A stretch of DNA of 64,000 bases. Source: Dyella sp. OK004. Its GTDB lineage: Bacteria; Pseudomonadota; Gammaproteobacteria; Xanthomonadales; Rhodanobacteraceae. Under the pieces are notes generated by a model that saw nothing but the letters and a program-made list of their open reading frames with translations, was not told the DNA's origin and made no database searches. A program made the translations under genes and the position numbers. Below, in pieces: positions 16,953-26,146 of the stretch; the first letter of the stretch is position 1, and each line of letters starts with the position of its first letter. The stretch lies in NCBI RefSeq assembly GCF_900114495.1, contig NZ_FOZI01000002.1:558001-622000 (forward strand), written 5' to 3'.

Positions 16953-17438
16953 TCAGTGCGCTTCAGCACCCGGCGGATGCGCGTGGCCGTGCTGGATCTC
17001 TTCTTCGGTGCCATCTCGCACTTCGTTGATGGTCACGTCGAAGTGCAGCGACTTGCCGGCCATCGGGTGATTCATGTCCACGTCGACCGTGGTCATGCCG
17101 ACCTTATGCACCACCACTGCGCGGTGACCGCCTTCCTTTAGCGCCAGCACCGTGGTCATGCCCGGCTTGAGCTTGGCAGCCTGCTGGAAATACTTCTTCG
17201 GCACGCGCTGGATCATGCCTTCCTGACGTTCGCCATAGCCTTCGGCCGGCGCCACTTCCACCTGCAGATTCTCGTCGGCGCCGTGGTCTTCCAGCGCCTT
17301 CTCCAGACCGGGGATCAGCTGGCCATGGCCCAGCAGCACCCACAGCGGCTCGTTGCGATCGAGCGAGCTCTCTACCTTCTCGCCGTCCACCGTAAGGGTG
17401 TAGTGCAGCGAGATGACCTTGTCCTTGCCAGCCTTCAT
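16953..17438 (-). CDS. slyD: FKBP-type peptidyl-prolyl isomerase SlyD
   Basis: A 161-residue SlyD-type folding helper: FKBP half-domain (VISLHYTLTVDGE... LGHGQLIPGLEKAL), inserted IF flap (about residues 70-130, EGYGERQEGMIQRVPKKYF and on) and return to FKBP (NHPMAGKSLHFDVTI). The C-terminal tail is His-containing (HGHAHPPGAEAH) but much shorter than the metal-binding tail of E. coli SlyD, so a nickel-storage role is doubtful. It is transcribed alone, convergent with ohr. Confidence 0.92.
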   Translation of the reverse strand: MKAGKDKVISLHYTLTVDGEKVESSLDRNEPLWVLLGHGQLIPGLEKALEDHGADENLQVEVAPAEGYGERQEGMIQRVPKKYFQQAAKLKPGMTTVLALKEGGHRAVVVHKVGMTTVDVDMNHPMAGKSLHFDVTINEVRDGTEEEIQHGHAHPPGAEAH

Positions 17439-17490
17439 TGCCTGTCTCGTGATGTGTACAAAGCGGCGATTCTAGCAGTTTCGCCGCCAG

Positions 17491-18726
17491 TCACTCGGCC
17501 CGCTTCCCGCCGAAGCCTACGCCCCGGGCCTCTGGCCCCAGCCAGACCAGCAAAGCCAGAACCAGCGCGATACCGGCAATCCAGGTGCTCATGGCAAAGG
17601 CCAGATCGCCGCCGTGCCAGGAGGCGATCTGATTTTGCGCATTGGCCGTATACGCGGCCAGCAGATTGCCTAGCTGGTAGGCCACGCCCGGCAGCGTGCC
17701 GCGCACCGCGTCCGGCGACAGTTCGTTCAAATGCGTCGGCACTACACCCCAGGCACCCTGCACCATCACCTGGATCAGGAACGCACCCACCGCGAGCCAC
17801 AGCATGGAGCCGCCATACATCCATAGCGGTATCACCGGGATCGCCAGCAACGCCGCCGTGATCATTGTCCGGCGCCGCCCGATACGTTCGGACAAGGCGC
17901 CGAAGAACAGGCCGCCCACCATCGCGCCCAGATTAAGCATGGCCACCAGCAGGAAAGCCGCGCCCGAGCCGCTGGGCAAATGCAGATTCACTTCCTCGAA
18001 GGTGTGATACATATCCTGCGAGCCATGGCTGAACATGTTGAACGCGGCCATCAGCAGTGTGAGGTAGAGCGCCAGCTTCCAGTGCCCGCGCATTTCCTCG
18101 AACAGACCGCGCTTCTTGCGCTCTTCCTTGCTGGCCTGCCACACCGGCGACTCCGGCACACTGCGGCGGATATAAAGCACCAGCAATGCAGGTGCGGCGC
18201 CAACGATAAACAAGCCGCGCCAGCCGATGTGATCCACCAGCAGCCAGTTCACCAGCGCACCGAGAAAGAAGCCGCAGGGATAGCCACTCTGCAGCAGGCC
18301 GGAAACCAAGCCGCGCGCCTTCGCCGGAATCGTCTCCATCGCCAGCGATGCGCCCAGCCCCCATTCACCGCCCATCGCCACGCCAAACATGAAGCGCAAC
18401 ACCAGGAACACGCTGAGCGATGGCGCGAACGCGGTCGCCAGCTCGAACACTGAAAACAGAATCACATCGAGCATCAGGATCGGCCGGCGCCCGTAGCGGT
18501 CGGCCAGACGTCCAAACAGCAGCGCACCGAGTGGCCGCGCCGCCAGAGTGAGGAACAGGCCGTAGATCACGTCGGCCTTGTCCGCACCAAACTCCTTCGA
18601 CACCGCCACGATCACAAAGGTGAGCAGGAAGTAGTCGAACGCATCCAGCGTCCAGCCCAGGAAGCTCGCCAGCACGGTGTGGCGCTGGGTGGCATTCAAT
18701 TCCTTCAAAGGCGCGAGCAAGGACAT
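17491..18726 (-). CDS. MFS transporter, SHS (lactate/carboxylate) family
   Basis: A 411-residue 12-helix major-facilitator carrier. The start at ATG 18724-18726 (MSLLAPLKELNATQRH) is followed by GWTLDAFDYF. The A-motif GRLADRYGRR, GGEWGLGASLAMETIP and the mid-protein FNMFSHGSQDMYHTF are typical of the sialate:H+/lactate (SHS, Jen1-like) branch, which brings monocarboxylates in with protons. No lactate dehydrogenase gene is adjacent, so the substrate is inferred from family only. Confidence 0.85.
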   Translation of the reverse strand: MSLLAPLKELNATQRHTVLASFLGWTLDAFDYFLLTFVIVAVSKEFGADKADVIYGLFLTLAARPLGALLFGRLADRYGRRPILMLDVILFSVFELATAFAPSLSVFLVLRFMFGVAMGGEWGLGASLAMETIPAKARGLVSGLLQSGYPCGFFLGALVNWLLVDHIGWRGLFIVGAAPALLVLYIRRSVPESPVWQASKEERKKRGLFEEMRGHWKLALYLTLLMAAFNMFSHGSQDMYHTFEEVNLHLPSGSGAAFLLVAMLNLGAMVGGLFFGALSERIGRRRTMITAALLAIPVIPLWMYGGSMLWLAVGAFLIQVMVQGAWGVVPTHLNELSPDAVRGTLPGVAYQLGNLLAAYTANAQNQIASWHGGDLAFAMSTWIAGIALVLALLVWLGPEARGVGFGGKRAE

Positions 18727-18858
18727 CGGAAGGCTCCGCTTGGCTGGCAGCAAGTGGCACACGAGACACCAACGAACGCGAATGCGCAAGGGTTGTTCTC
18801 GTGTGGCATCTCCATGTGGTCGGCGCTAGGCTGCGGACATAGCCTGCATCTGCCGAGG

Positions 18859-19518
18859 ATGATGGAACGCCTCCCCCGCCAGCGCATCGCCGACTTCTAC
18901 GACGGCTACATCCAGCGCAGCTATGTGCGCGGCAAACTCGCCTCCGATCCGGTGTATGCCGCCACCGCCGAAGCCCTCAACGGCACGGCACTGCCGTTGC
19001 TCGACATCGGCTGCGGCATCGGTCTGCTCGGCCTCTATCTGCATAGCCAGGGCGCACTACCGCAATATCTGGGCCTGGACCACGACGAGCGGAAGATCTA
19101 CGCCGGCATGATCGCCGTACGTCGCGCCGGACTCGAGCATGTGATGGAACTGCGCCAGGCCGACGCCGAAGCGATGCCTCCAGTGCAAGGCCATGTCGCC
19201 CTGCTCGACATGCTGCATTACCTGTCGCGCGACGCGCAGCAGTCGCTGCTGGCGCGCAGCGTGCAACACCTGGCGCCGAACGGTGTGCTGGTGATCCGTA
19301 GCGTGCTGCGCAATTCGAGCTGGCGCTTCCATGCGACCCGCGCCGAAGAGGTGTGGCTACGCCTGAGCGGGCGCATCCGGGGCGGTGCGCAGCACTTCCC
19401 TCGCGCCGAAGAACTGAGCCTGCCGCTGGAAGCCGCCGGCCTGACCGTTACCATCGAGCCCCTGTTCGGTTCTACGCCGTTCAACAGCTATCTGGTGCTC
19501 GCGCGGCGGCTCAGCTGA
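18859..19518 (+). CDS. Class I SAM-dependent methyltransferase
   Basis: A methyltransferase of about 219 residues with motif I LLDIGCGIGLLGLYL, a following acidic residue (YLGLDHDERKI) and a motif IV-like ALLDMLHYL. ATG codons at 18859 and 18862 are the plausible starts, but the GAGG ahead is too close for comfort, and an in-frame ATG at 18814 would add 15 residues. It stands between a divergent MFS gene and rhlE. The substrate is not recognisable; loosely similar small-molecule methyltransferases occur in lipid and pigment pathways. Confidence 0.78.
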   Translation: MMERLPRQRIADFYDGYIQRSYVRGKLASDPVYAATAEALNGTALPLLDIGCGIGLLGLYLHSQGALPQYLGLDHDERKIYAGMIAVRRAGLEHVMELRQADAEAMPPVQGHVALLDMLHYLSRDAQQSLLARSVQHLAPNGVLVIRSVLRNSSWRFHATRAEEVWLRLSGRIRGGAQHFPRAEELSLPLEAAGLTVTIEPLFGSTPFNSYLVLARRLS

Positions 19519-19534
19519 ACCATCCTGGCGAGCT

Positions 19535-19565
19535 TTGGCAGAAAAGTCCCTATTTAAGCTATACT
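19535..19565 (+). promoter_or_regulatory. Probable rhlE promoter
   Basis: TTGGCA (19535-19540) and TATACT (19560-19565) are separated by 19 bp, in an AT-rich patch between the methyltransferase gene and rhlE. The spacing is longer than ideal. It predicts an approximately 75-nt leader. Confidence 0.45.
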
Positions 19566-19648
19566 TGCCGGCGCGGCACCTGCCGCCTCTCCCCTACTGA
19601 ACACTGCAACGCGGTTCGAATACGCTCCGGGTTGCCCTAGGAGCTTCC

Positions 19649-20959
19649 ATGTCTTTCGAATCGCTGGGCCTTGCGCCCGCGTTGTTGCGTGCGCTTGCCG
19701 AACAAGGCTACGCCAACCCCACCCCGATCCAGGCCGGCGCCATTCCGCTGGTGCTGGAAGGCCACGATCTGCTTGCTGCCGCGCAAACCGGCACCGGCAA
19801 GACCGCTGCCTTCGCCCTGCCACTGCTGCAGAAGCTTTCCACCGGCCGCGAGACCCAGACGCGCCGCCCGCGTGCGCTGATCCTCACCCCGACGCGCGAG
19901 CTGGCCGCCCAGGTCAACGACAACCTGCGTGACTACGGCAAACACATCCGCGTGAGCACCACCACCATCTTCGGCGGTGTCAGCATGGGCCCGCAGATGC
20001 AGGCGCTGCGCCGTGGCGTGGACGTAGTGATCGCTACGCCGGGCCGCCTGATCGACCACATGCAGCAGCGCTCGGTGGATCTCTCCGGCGTGGAAGTGCT
20101 GGTGCTGGACGAAGCCGACCGCATGCTCGACATGGGCTTCCTGCCCGCGCTCAAGCGCATCCTCAGCGCGCTGCCGCGTCAGCGTCAGACCCTGCTGTTC
20201 TCCGCTACCTTCGCACCGCCGATCAAGGCGCTGGCCATGCAGTTCATGCATGAGCCGCGTGAGGTTTCGGTAACGCCCGCGAACACAGTCGCGACCACGG
20301 TGAGCCATCACGTGCACCCGGTGGACGCAGCGAAAAAGCGCGACTTGCTGCTGCACATGCTGTCGCAGGACAGCCGCCGCCAGACCCTGGTGTTCAGCCG
20401 CACCAAGCATGGTGCCGACAAGCTGGTGCGCTTCCTGGAAGTCGGTGGCCTGCGCGCCGCCGCCATCCACGGCAACAAGAGCCAGAACGCCCGCACCCGT
20501 GCGCTGAGCGACTTCAAGAACGGTCGCGTCACCGTGCTGGTCGCCACCGACATCGCCGCGCGCGGCATCGACATCGATCAGCTGCCCATCGTGATCAACT
20601 TCGATCTGCCGATGGTCGCTGAAGATTACGTGCACCGCATTGGCCGTACCGGCCGCGCCGGTGCCGAAGGCCTGGCCGTATCGCTGGTCAGCCACGATGA
20701 ATCCGGCCTGCTGCGCGACATCCGTCGCCTGCTCAAGCAAGAGATCGCGATTGCCGAAGTGCCCGGTTACGAGCCTTCGCATCCGCTGCGCCTGGATGCC
20801 GGCGCACCGCGCCCGGTGCAGGGCCAGCGTCAGCCGCGTCCTGCGCGCACCCCGTCGCATCGCCCGCATGGTCATGCGCAGCAAGGCAATACCGAGCGCG
20901 CCAGCGAAGGCAACCGCAAGCGCCGCCCGCGCCGCCGCAATCCCGCCGCCAAGGCCTGA
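19649..20959 (+). CDS. rhlE: DEAD-box RNA helicase, RhlE type
   Basis: A 436-residue ATP-dependent RNA helicase with the full motif set: Q-motif ([19 protein letters not shown]...PTPIQ), I AQTGTGKT, Ia [14 protein letters not shown] (VLDEADRML), [17 protein letters not shown] and [11 protein letters not shown] basic, low-complexity tail ([14 protein letters not shown]) probably binds RNA. RhlE acts in ribosome maturation and RNA turnover. GGAG precedes the ATG. A perfect hairpin lies just after the stop. Confidence 0.93.
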   Translation: MSFESLGLAPALLRALAEQGYANPTPIQAGAIPLVLEGHDLLAAAQTGTGKTAAFALPLLQKLSTGRETQTRRPRALILTPTRELAAQVNDNLRDYGKHIRVSTTTIFGGVSMGPQMQALRRGVDVVIATPGRLIDHMQQRSVDLSGVEVLVLDEADRMLDMGFLPALKRILSALPRQRQTLLFSATFAPPIKALAMQFMHEPREVSVTPANTVATTVSHHVHPVDAAKKRDLLLHMLSQDSRRQTLVFSRTKHGADKLVRFLEVGGLRAAAIHGNKSQNARTRALSDFKNGRVTVLVATDIAARGIDIDQLPIVINFDLPMVAEDYVHRIGRTGRAGAEGLAVSLVSHDESGLLRDIRRLLKQEIAIAEVPGYEPSHPLRLDAGAPRPVQGQRQPRPARTPSHRPHGHAQQGNTERASEGNRKRRPRRRNPAAKA

Positions 20960-20967
20960 TGCAGCGA

Positions 20968-20999
20968 GGATCGGCTAGACCCCATGGTCTAGCCGATCC
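20968..20999. other. Perfect 14-bp hairpin after rhlE
   Basis: GGATCGGCTAGACC (20968-20981) and its exact complement (20986-20999) flank a CCAT loop. Nothing like a T-tract follows on either side, so it is either a T-less terminator, an RNA-stability element or a protein-binding palindrome. Confidence 0.5.
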
Positions 21000-21062
21000 G
21001 ACAAATACCGCACACGCAGTCACCTGCCGATCATGAGCCGCTCGCCTTCAAAGAGCGGCTCC

Positions 21063-21464
21063 ATGCATCCAGTGTTTCAGTGGTCGTTGATCGTTCTACG
21101 CGTCGCCTTCGGCACGCTGTTCGTCTTCTCCGGACTCAACGACTTCTTCCACTTCTGGCAGCCGCCAGCGCCCACGACCCCACAATCGCAGATCTTCATG
21201 CAAGGCCTGCAGGGCAGCGGCTACCTGATCCCGTTGCAAGGCGCCGTCTACACCCTCAGCGGACTGGCCCTGATCGCCAACCGCTTCGTCCCCCTCGCCT
21301 TGGTAGTACTCGCGGCCCCGACCGCCGTCATCGTCGGCTACCACGCCGTGATGGAGTGCCACCCACTGGGCCCAAGCCTGATCGTCCTGGCCACGCATCT
21401 GCTGCTCGCATGGCAACAGCGCAAGACACTGTCAGTACTGTTCCAACCGCGGCCTTCGGTTTGA
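21063..21464 (+). CDS. DoxX-like membrane protein
   Basis: A 133-residue, four-helix integral membrane protein (MHPVFQWSLIVLRVAFGTLF...; GSGYLIPLQGAVYTLSGLAL; LALVVLAAPTAVIVGY; SLIVLATHLLLAW) with the length and layout of DoxX/DUF-type small membrane proteins. The start at 21063 is chosen because the helix begins there; an ATG at 21033 would add 10 polar residues. Role unknown: DoxX relatives are linked to redox or quinone functions. Confidence 0.65.
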   Translation: MHPVFQWSLIVLRVAFGTLFVFSGLNDFFHFWQPPAPTTPQSQIFMQGLQGSGYLIPLQGAVYTLSGLALIANRFVPLALVVLAAPTAVIVGYHAVMECHPLGPSLIVLATHLLLAWQQRKTLSVLFQPRPSV

Positions 21465-21842
21465 AACACATCATCCGCTCTTCACATGCGATGCAAAGTG
21501 AGCCTGTAACTGGCTCCGGTGCGATGGTGAGGGCTAGACCAAGTCCTGAAGAGAACTATCCCGACGCCTGACACTGGAAAAGGCACGACTACAGAGCGCA
21601 CCGCCTGCTCTGAGGCCATTTCTCTTTGGTTACTTTCTCTTTGGGCCAGCAAAGAGAAAGTGACTCCGACCGCGGCAGCGGTTCGAAAGCCCGCGGCAGG
21701 CGAGCCAGGGCACGCAGACGCTAAAACCGAGCGACAACGCCACTGGATCCCTGCCTACGCAGGGATGACGAAGTAGGGAAAGATGTCGCAAGCGCCGAAC
21801 CCTCACCCCAACCCTCTCACGAAGGAAGAGGGCGCAAGAGCA
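21465..21842. repeat. Intergenic block of hairpin repeats
   Basis: This 378-bp gene-free stretch carries three repeat-like pieces: a perfect 12-bp stem ACTTTCTCTTTG (21632-21643) / CAAAGAGAAAGT (21650-21661); an 8-bp stem ATCCCTGC (21747-21754) / GCAGGGAT (21759-21766); and a pyrimidine-rich CCCTCACCCCAACCCTCTC piece (from about 21800). All three resemble dispersed intergenic repeats I associate with Xanthomonadaceae genomes. Nothing coding is supported. Confidence 0.6.
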
Positions 21843-22394
21843 TCACTCCGACGCGCTAACCAACGCCGTCAACACATGATCCTCCCACACCCCCGCAATC
21901 TGCAGATACCGCCTCGCATACCCCTCCCGCTCAAACCCAAGTCCCTCCAACAAACGCCCACTACGCTCATTACGCGGCATGTAATTCGCCATCACCCGAT
22001 GCAGCCCGAGCCCGTCAAACGCCCACGCCAACCCGGCAACCAACGCCTCCCGCATGATCCCCTGCCCCTGCCAGCGTGCAGCCACGCCATAACCCAGATG
22101 GCAGGCCTGGAAAGCACCACGCACCACGTTGGACAGATTGAACGTCGCCAACACCTCCCGCTCGTCGGCGTCGAACACTAGAAAGGGATAGCTGCGGTCC
22201 AGGCGTACGAACTCGCGCAACTCGGCGATGGTCTGCGCGCAATACGCCAGAGTGAAGTAGCGCTCCTCGCGCTGCGGCTCCCACGGCGCGAAATGCTCGC
22301 GGTTCTCTATGCGATAGCGCAGCAGCGCCGGCGCATCCGCTTCCGTCATCACACGACAAACGGTGCGCACCGTTTCCAGACGCGGCTCGATCAT
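21843..22394 (-). CDS. GNAT acetyltransferase, RimJ/RimL type
   Basis: A 183-residue GNAT N-acetyltransferase of the RimJ/RimL group that acetylates protein N termini (RimJ: ribosomal protein S5). It begins with the group's VCRVMTEADAPALLRYRIENREHFAPWEP, and has the acetyl-CoA loop GYGVAARWQGQGIMREAL and HRVMANYMPRNERSGRLLEGLGFEREGYAR. Its ATG overlaps the stop of fghA (22391-22394), so the two are translated together; the functional link is not obvious. Confidence 0.87.
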   Translation of the reverse strand: MIEPRLETVRTVCRVMTEADAPALLRYRIENREHFAPWEPQREERYFTLAYCAQTIAELREFVRLDRSYPFLVFDADEREVLATFNLSNVVRGAFQACHLGYGVAARWQGQGIMREALVAGLAWAFDGLGLHRVMANYMPRNERSGRLLEGLGFEREGYARRYLQIAGVWEDHVLTALVSASE

Positions 22395-23239
22395 CCCAGC
22401 GCCCGCGCGTGATGCCGCAGATGATCGTCCATGAAACTGGCGATGAAGTAATAGCTGTGGTCATAACCTGCATGGCGGCGCAGCTGCAGTGACTGCCCCG
22501 CTTCGGCACAAGCCTGGTCGAACAGTTCGGGCCGCAGTTGCTCGGTAAGAAACCGGTCGGCTTCGCCCTGGTCGATCAGGATGGTGCCCGGGAACGTTTG
22601 CTGCCGCACCAGTTCGCAGGCGTCATACGCGACCCATGCCTCTGGCCGGTCGCCGAGGTAGCACGGCAATGCCTTCTGCCCCCATGGCACCTGGCTCGGC
22701 GCCACGATCGGCGCGAAGGCAGAGACCGAGCGATAACGCTGCGGATGCTTCAGCGCGATGGTCAATGCACCATGTCCGCCCATCGAATGGCCGCAAATGC
22801 CACTGCGCGCCGGATCGATCGGGAAGTTCGACGCCAGCAAGGCCGGCAACTCATCCACGACATAACTGTGCATGCGGAAGCGTTTCGACCACGGCGCCTG
22901 CGTGGCATCGACATAAAAGCCCGCGCCCTCGCCGAATTCCCAATCGCCCGTCGCACCTTCGATACCGGTGTCGCGTGGGCTGGTGTCGGGCATGACCAGA
23001 ATCAGGCCCAGCTCAGCGGCCAGGCGTTGCGCGCCGGCCTTGATCGTCGCAGTTTCCTCGGTGCAGGTAAGGCCCGCCAGAAAGTACAGCACCGGACACG
23101 AGCCGTTCGCCGCCTGCGGTGGCTGGTACACCGCGAATCGCATCGAACCGCCGCAGGCCTCCGAAGCATGGCGATAAAACCCCTGCACACCACCGAAGCA
23201 CGCCTGCTCGGAAATTGTTTCGATTGCACTCATGGTCAT
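22391..23239 (-). CDS. fghA: S-formylglutathione hydrolase
   Basis: A 282-residue alpha/beta-hydrolase completing glutathione-dependent formaldehyde detoxification (S-formylglutathione to formate and glutathione). The nucleophile elbow GHSMGGHGAL, the oxyanion segment YFLAGLTCTEE, a catalytic Asp in IDQGEADRFL and His in GYDHSYYFIASF are all visible. AGGTG precedes the ATG at 23239; a second ATG lies two codons in. The usual partner, class III alcohol dehydrogenase, is not in the window, although glutathione reductase is. Confidence 0.95.
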   Translation of the reverse strand: MTMSAIETISEQACFGGVQGFYRHASEACGGSMRFAVYQPPQAANGSCPVLYFLAGLTCTEETATIKAGAQRLAAELGLILVMPDTSPRDTGIEGATGDWEFGEGAGFYVDATQAPWSKRFRMHSYVVDELPALLASNFPIDPARSGICGHSMGGHGALTIALKHPQRYRSVSAFAPIVAPSQVPWGQKALPCYLGDRPEAWVAYDACELVRQQTFPGTILIDQGEADRFLTEQLRPELFDQACAEAGQSLQLRRHAGYDHSYYFIASFMDDHLRHHARALG

Positions 23240-23296
23240 ACTTCACCTGCACGTCCGGACCGCGATAATAATCGCCGCACGATCTGCTTTCGCAAC

Positions 23297-24046
23297 TCAG
23301 CGCTCCTGATCGGTAGGACGCAGCAGCACTTCGTTGATGCACACGTGCGATGGCCGCGTGACGCAGAACAGGATGGTGTCGGCGATGTCTTCCGGTTGTA
23401 GCTGGCGCATCTCCGCCACGCGCGCCTCCACCGCCTGTCGCGCACCGGCATGACCGATGTGCTCGCGCAACTCAGTGGCCACCATGCCCGGCTCGATCAC
23501 GCTGACGCGGATGTTGTCCTTGTACACCTCGCGGCGCAGCGATTCGGAAAAGCCTACGACGCCGAACTTGGTCGCCGCATACGCCGCCGCGTTCGGATTC
23601 GCCACGCGCCCCGCCACCGATGACACGTTGACGATATGGCCGTCGCGACGCGCGCGCATCCCAGCCAGCGCAGCCTGGCTGGCAGCGATCAGACTGAGCA
23701 CATTGAGCTCCAGCATCTGCCGCCAGCGGCCCAGATCGGCCTCGGCCACCGGCTCCAGGTACATCACGCCGGCGTTGTTGACCAGGATGTCCAGCCGGCC
23801 GTAATGCGCTTCAGTTTCCGTCACCACGCGCTGGGCTTCGGTTTCGGAGACCAGATCGGCGGTCAGCACCAGTGGCTCGGCACCGAGCGGTGCCAGCCGG
23901 GCGGCCAGGGCGTCCAGCCGGTCGCGCCGCCGGGCAGCGATGGCCACGCGAGCGCCGGCCTCAGCCAATGCCAGCGCCGTGGCCTCGCCGATACCCGAAG
24001 AGGCTCCTGTGACCAGGGCGACCCGGCCCTCCAGACGCTTTTGCAT
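23297..24046 (-). CDS. SDR family NAD(P)-dependent oxidoreductase
   Basis: A 249-residue classical short-chain dehydrogenase: cofactor motif TGASSGIGEATALAL, Arg pair AARRRDR favouring NADPH, NNAGVMYLEP, catalytic Ser in VNVSSVAGR and intact YAATK active site. It ends with a VIEPGMVATEL segment and an LFCVTRPSHVCINEV tail typical of YdfG/3-hydroxy acid dehydrogenase-like SDRs. The start at ATG 24044-24046 (MQKRLEGRVALVTG) fits the family. It is divergent from deaD; substrate not predictable. Confidence 0.88.
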   Translation of the reverse strand: MQKRLEGRVALVTGASSGIGEATALALAEAGARVAIAARRRDRLDALAARLAPLGAEPLVLTADLVSETEAQRVVTETEAHYGRLDILVNNAGVMYLEPVAEADLGRWRQMLELNVLSLIAASQAALAGMRARRDGHIVNVSSVAGRVANPNAAAYAATKFGVVGFSESLRREVYKDNIRVSVIEPGMVATELREHIGHAGARQAVEARVAEMRQLQPEDIADTILFCVTRPSHVCINEVLLRPTDQER

Positions 24047-24165
24047 ACGAATTCCTTGAAATAATTGAAGGTTCGGCTCGATCGAAGCTCGGCCCGGGCC
24101 TACCGGGCTGCTACAATAGCGACCATTCTCCTGCATGCCGTCGTGCATGCCATGTCGAGGTTCCC

Positions 24166-26031
24166 ATGTCCTCCCCGTCTACGGATTCCACACCGGCAGC
24201 CGCTGGTTTTGCTGCGCTTGGGCTTCCCCCCGAAGTGCTACGCGTTCTGGCCGATGTCGGCTACGAGTCGCCATCGCCGATCCAGGCCGCCACCATTCCA
24301 CCGCTGCTGCAAGGCCGCGATGTGCTCGGCCAGGCGCAGACCGGCACCGGCAAGACCGCCGCTTTCGCACTGCCGATCCTTTCGCGCATCGAACTGAAGC
24401 CCGGCAAGCCGCAGGCGCTGGTACTGGCGCCCACGCGCGAATTGGCCATCCAGGTGGCTGAAGCGTTCCAGCGCTATGCCGCGCATATGCCTGGCCTGCA
24501 GGTGCTGCCGATCTATGGTGGCCAGAGCTATGGCCCGCAGCTGCACTCGCTCAAGCGCGGCGTGCAGATTGTGGTCGGCACGCCCGGCCGTGTGATCGAT
24601 CATCTGGATCGCGGCACGCTGGATCTGTCCGAGCTGAAATTCCTCGTGCTCGATGAAGCCGACGAAATGCTGCGCATGGGCTTTATCGACGACGTGGAAA
24701 AGGTGCTGCAGGCCACACCGCCGTCGCGCCAGGTGGCGCTGTTCTCGGCCACCATGCCGACGCAGATCCGCAAGATCGCGCAGCATCACCTGAAGGATCC
24801 GGTCGAGGTGACGATCAAGTCATCCACCACCACCGCCGCCAACATCCGCCAGCGCTACTGGTTCGTCAGTGGCCTGCACAAGCTGGATGCGATGACCCGC
24901 ATCCTGGAAGCCGAGCCGTTCGACGCGATGATCATCTTCGCGCGTACCAAGCAGGCCACTGAAGAGCTCGCCGAGAAGCTGCAGGCGCGCGGCCTCGCCG
25001 CCGCCGCGATCAACGGCGACATCGCGCAGCCGCAGCGCGAGCGCGTGATCCAGCAACTGAAGGACGGCAAACTCGACATCCTGGTCGCCACCGACGTAGC
25101 CGCGCGTGGTCTCGACGTGGAACGCATCAGCCACGTGATGAACTACGACATTCCGTACGACACGGAAAGCTACGTGCACCGCATTGGTCGCACCGGCCGC
25201 GCCGGCCGCAGCGGTGAGGCGATCCTGTTCGTCACCCCGCGCGAAAAGGGCATGTTGCGCGCGATCGAGCGTGCCACGCGCCAGCCGATCGAAGAGATGA
25301 AGCTGCCCACCGTCGAAGCGGTGAACGATCAGCGCATCAACAAGTTCAAGCAACGCATCAGCGACACGCTGGCAGTCGGCGAACTGGCATTTTTCCAGCA
25401 GCTGATCGAGCAGTACGAGCAGGAACACAACGTGCCGGCGATCGAGATCGCCTCTGCGCTGGCGAGCATCGCCCAGGGCGACCAGCCGCTGTTGCTGACA
25501 CCGCCACCGAAGCGCGAGTTCGCACCGCGTGAACGCGATGATCGTCGCCCCACCGAACGTGACAGCCGCGAAAGCCATGACCGTGGCGCACGCGAACACA
25601 AGCCACGCGAGCGCGACAGCGCACCGCGCGAGTTCGGCACGCGCCCGGTGCGTCCGCACCACACCGAGGAAGGCAAGCGCACCTATCGCGTGGAAGTCGG
25701 CCACGAGCATGGCGTGAAGCCGGGCAACATCATCGGCGCCATCGCCAATGAAGCCGGCCTGGAAAGCGGCTTTATCGGCCGCCTCAGCATCCGCGGCGAA
25801 TACAGCCTGATCGACCTGCCCGATGGCATGCCGGCGGAAGTGTTCGAGCACCTGAAGAAGGTGTGGGTGAGCCAACAGCAGTTGCGCATCAAGGAATGGG
25901 ATGGCAACGACAGTGGCGCGGCCGACACCCCGCCGCACAAGCCGGGCGGCTTTCGTCCGGGCGGCGGTGGCTTCAAGGGCAAGCCGCGTCCGCATGGCGC
26001 GGGCGGCGGCAAGCCGTTCAAGAAGCGCTGA
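24166..26031 (+). CDS. deaD: DEAD-box ATP-dependent RNA helicase DeaD/CsdA
   Basis: A 621-residue cold-shock type RNA helicase. The helicase core (1-380) has [38 protein letters not shown] and HRIGRTGR. It is followed by a dimerisation-like helical region, an acidic/basic linker rich in RD/RE repeats, a DbpA-like RNA-binding domain (TYRVEVGHEHGVKPGNIIGAIANE...) and a Gly/Pro/Lys tail. It helps ribosome assembly and mRNA decay at low temperature. A TACAAT -10-like hexamer lies at 24112-24117. Confidence 0.95.
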   Translation: MSSPSTDSTPAAAGFAALGLPPEVLRVLADVGYESPSPIQAATIPPLLQGRDVLGQAQTGTGKTAAFALPILSRIELKPGKPQALVLAPTRELAIQVAEAFQRYAAHMPGLQVLPIYGGQSYGPQLHSLKRGVQIVVGTPGRVIDHLDRGTLDLSELKFLVLDEADEMLRMGFIDDVEKVLQATPPSRQVALFSATMPTQIRKIAQHHLKDPVEVTIKSSTTTAANIRQRYWFVSGLHKLDAMTRILEAEPFDAMIIFARTKQATEELAEKLQARGLAAAAINGDIAQPQRERVIQQLKDGKLDILVATDVAARGLDVERISHVMNYDIPYDTESYVHRIGRTGRAGRSGEAILFVTPREKGMLRAIERATRQPIEEMKLPTVEAVNDQRINKFKQRISDTLAVGELAFFQQLIEQYEQEHNVPAIEIASALASIAQGDQPLLLTPPPKREFAPRERDDRRPTERDSRESHDRGAREHKPRERDSAPREFGTRPVRPHHTEEGKRTYRVEVGHEHGVKPGNIIGAIANEAGLESGFIGRLSIRGEYSLIDLPDGMPAEVFEHLKKVWVSQQQLRIKEWDGNDSGAADTPPHKPGGFRPGGGGFKGKPRPHGAGGGKPFKKR

Positions 26032-26146
26032 ACTGATGCACAGCGTTGCCCATCGTTCTGATCGGGCAACGCTTCGTTCCAGTACACACGGCTTATAAGC
26101 CAGCGCGACGCCCTTACTCTATGGCGGTCCCTTCGAGGTTACCGCC

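Noticed and set aside
19605-19640. GGTTCGAAT, resembling a tRNA T-arm
   Set aside because: No acceptor stem, anticodon arm or CCA end can be built around it.
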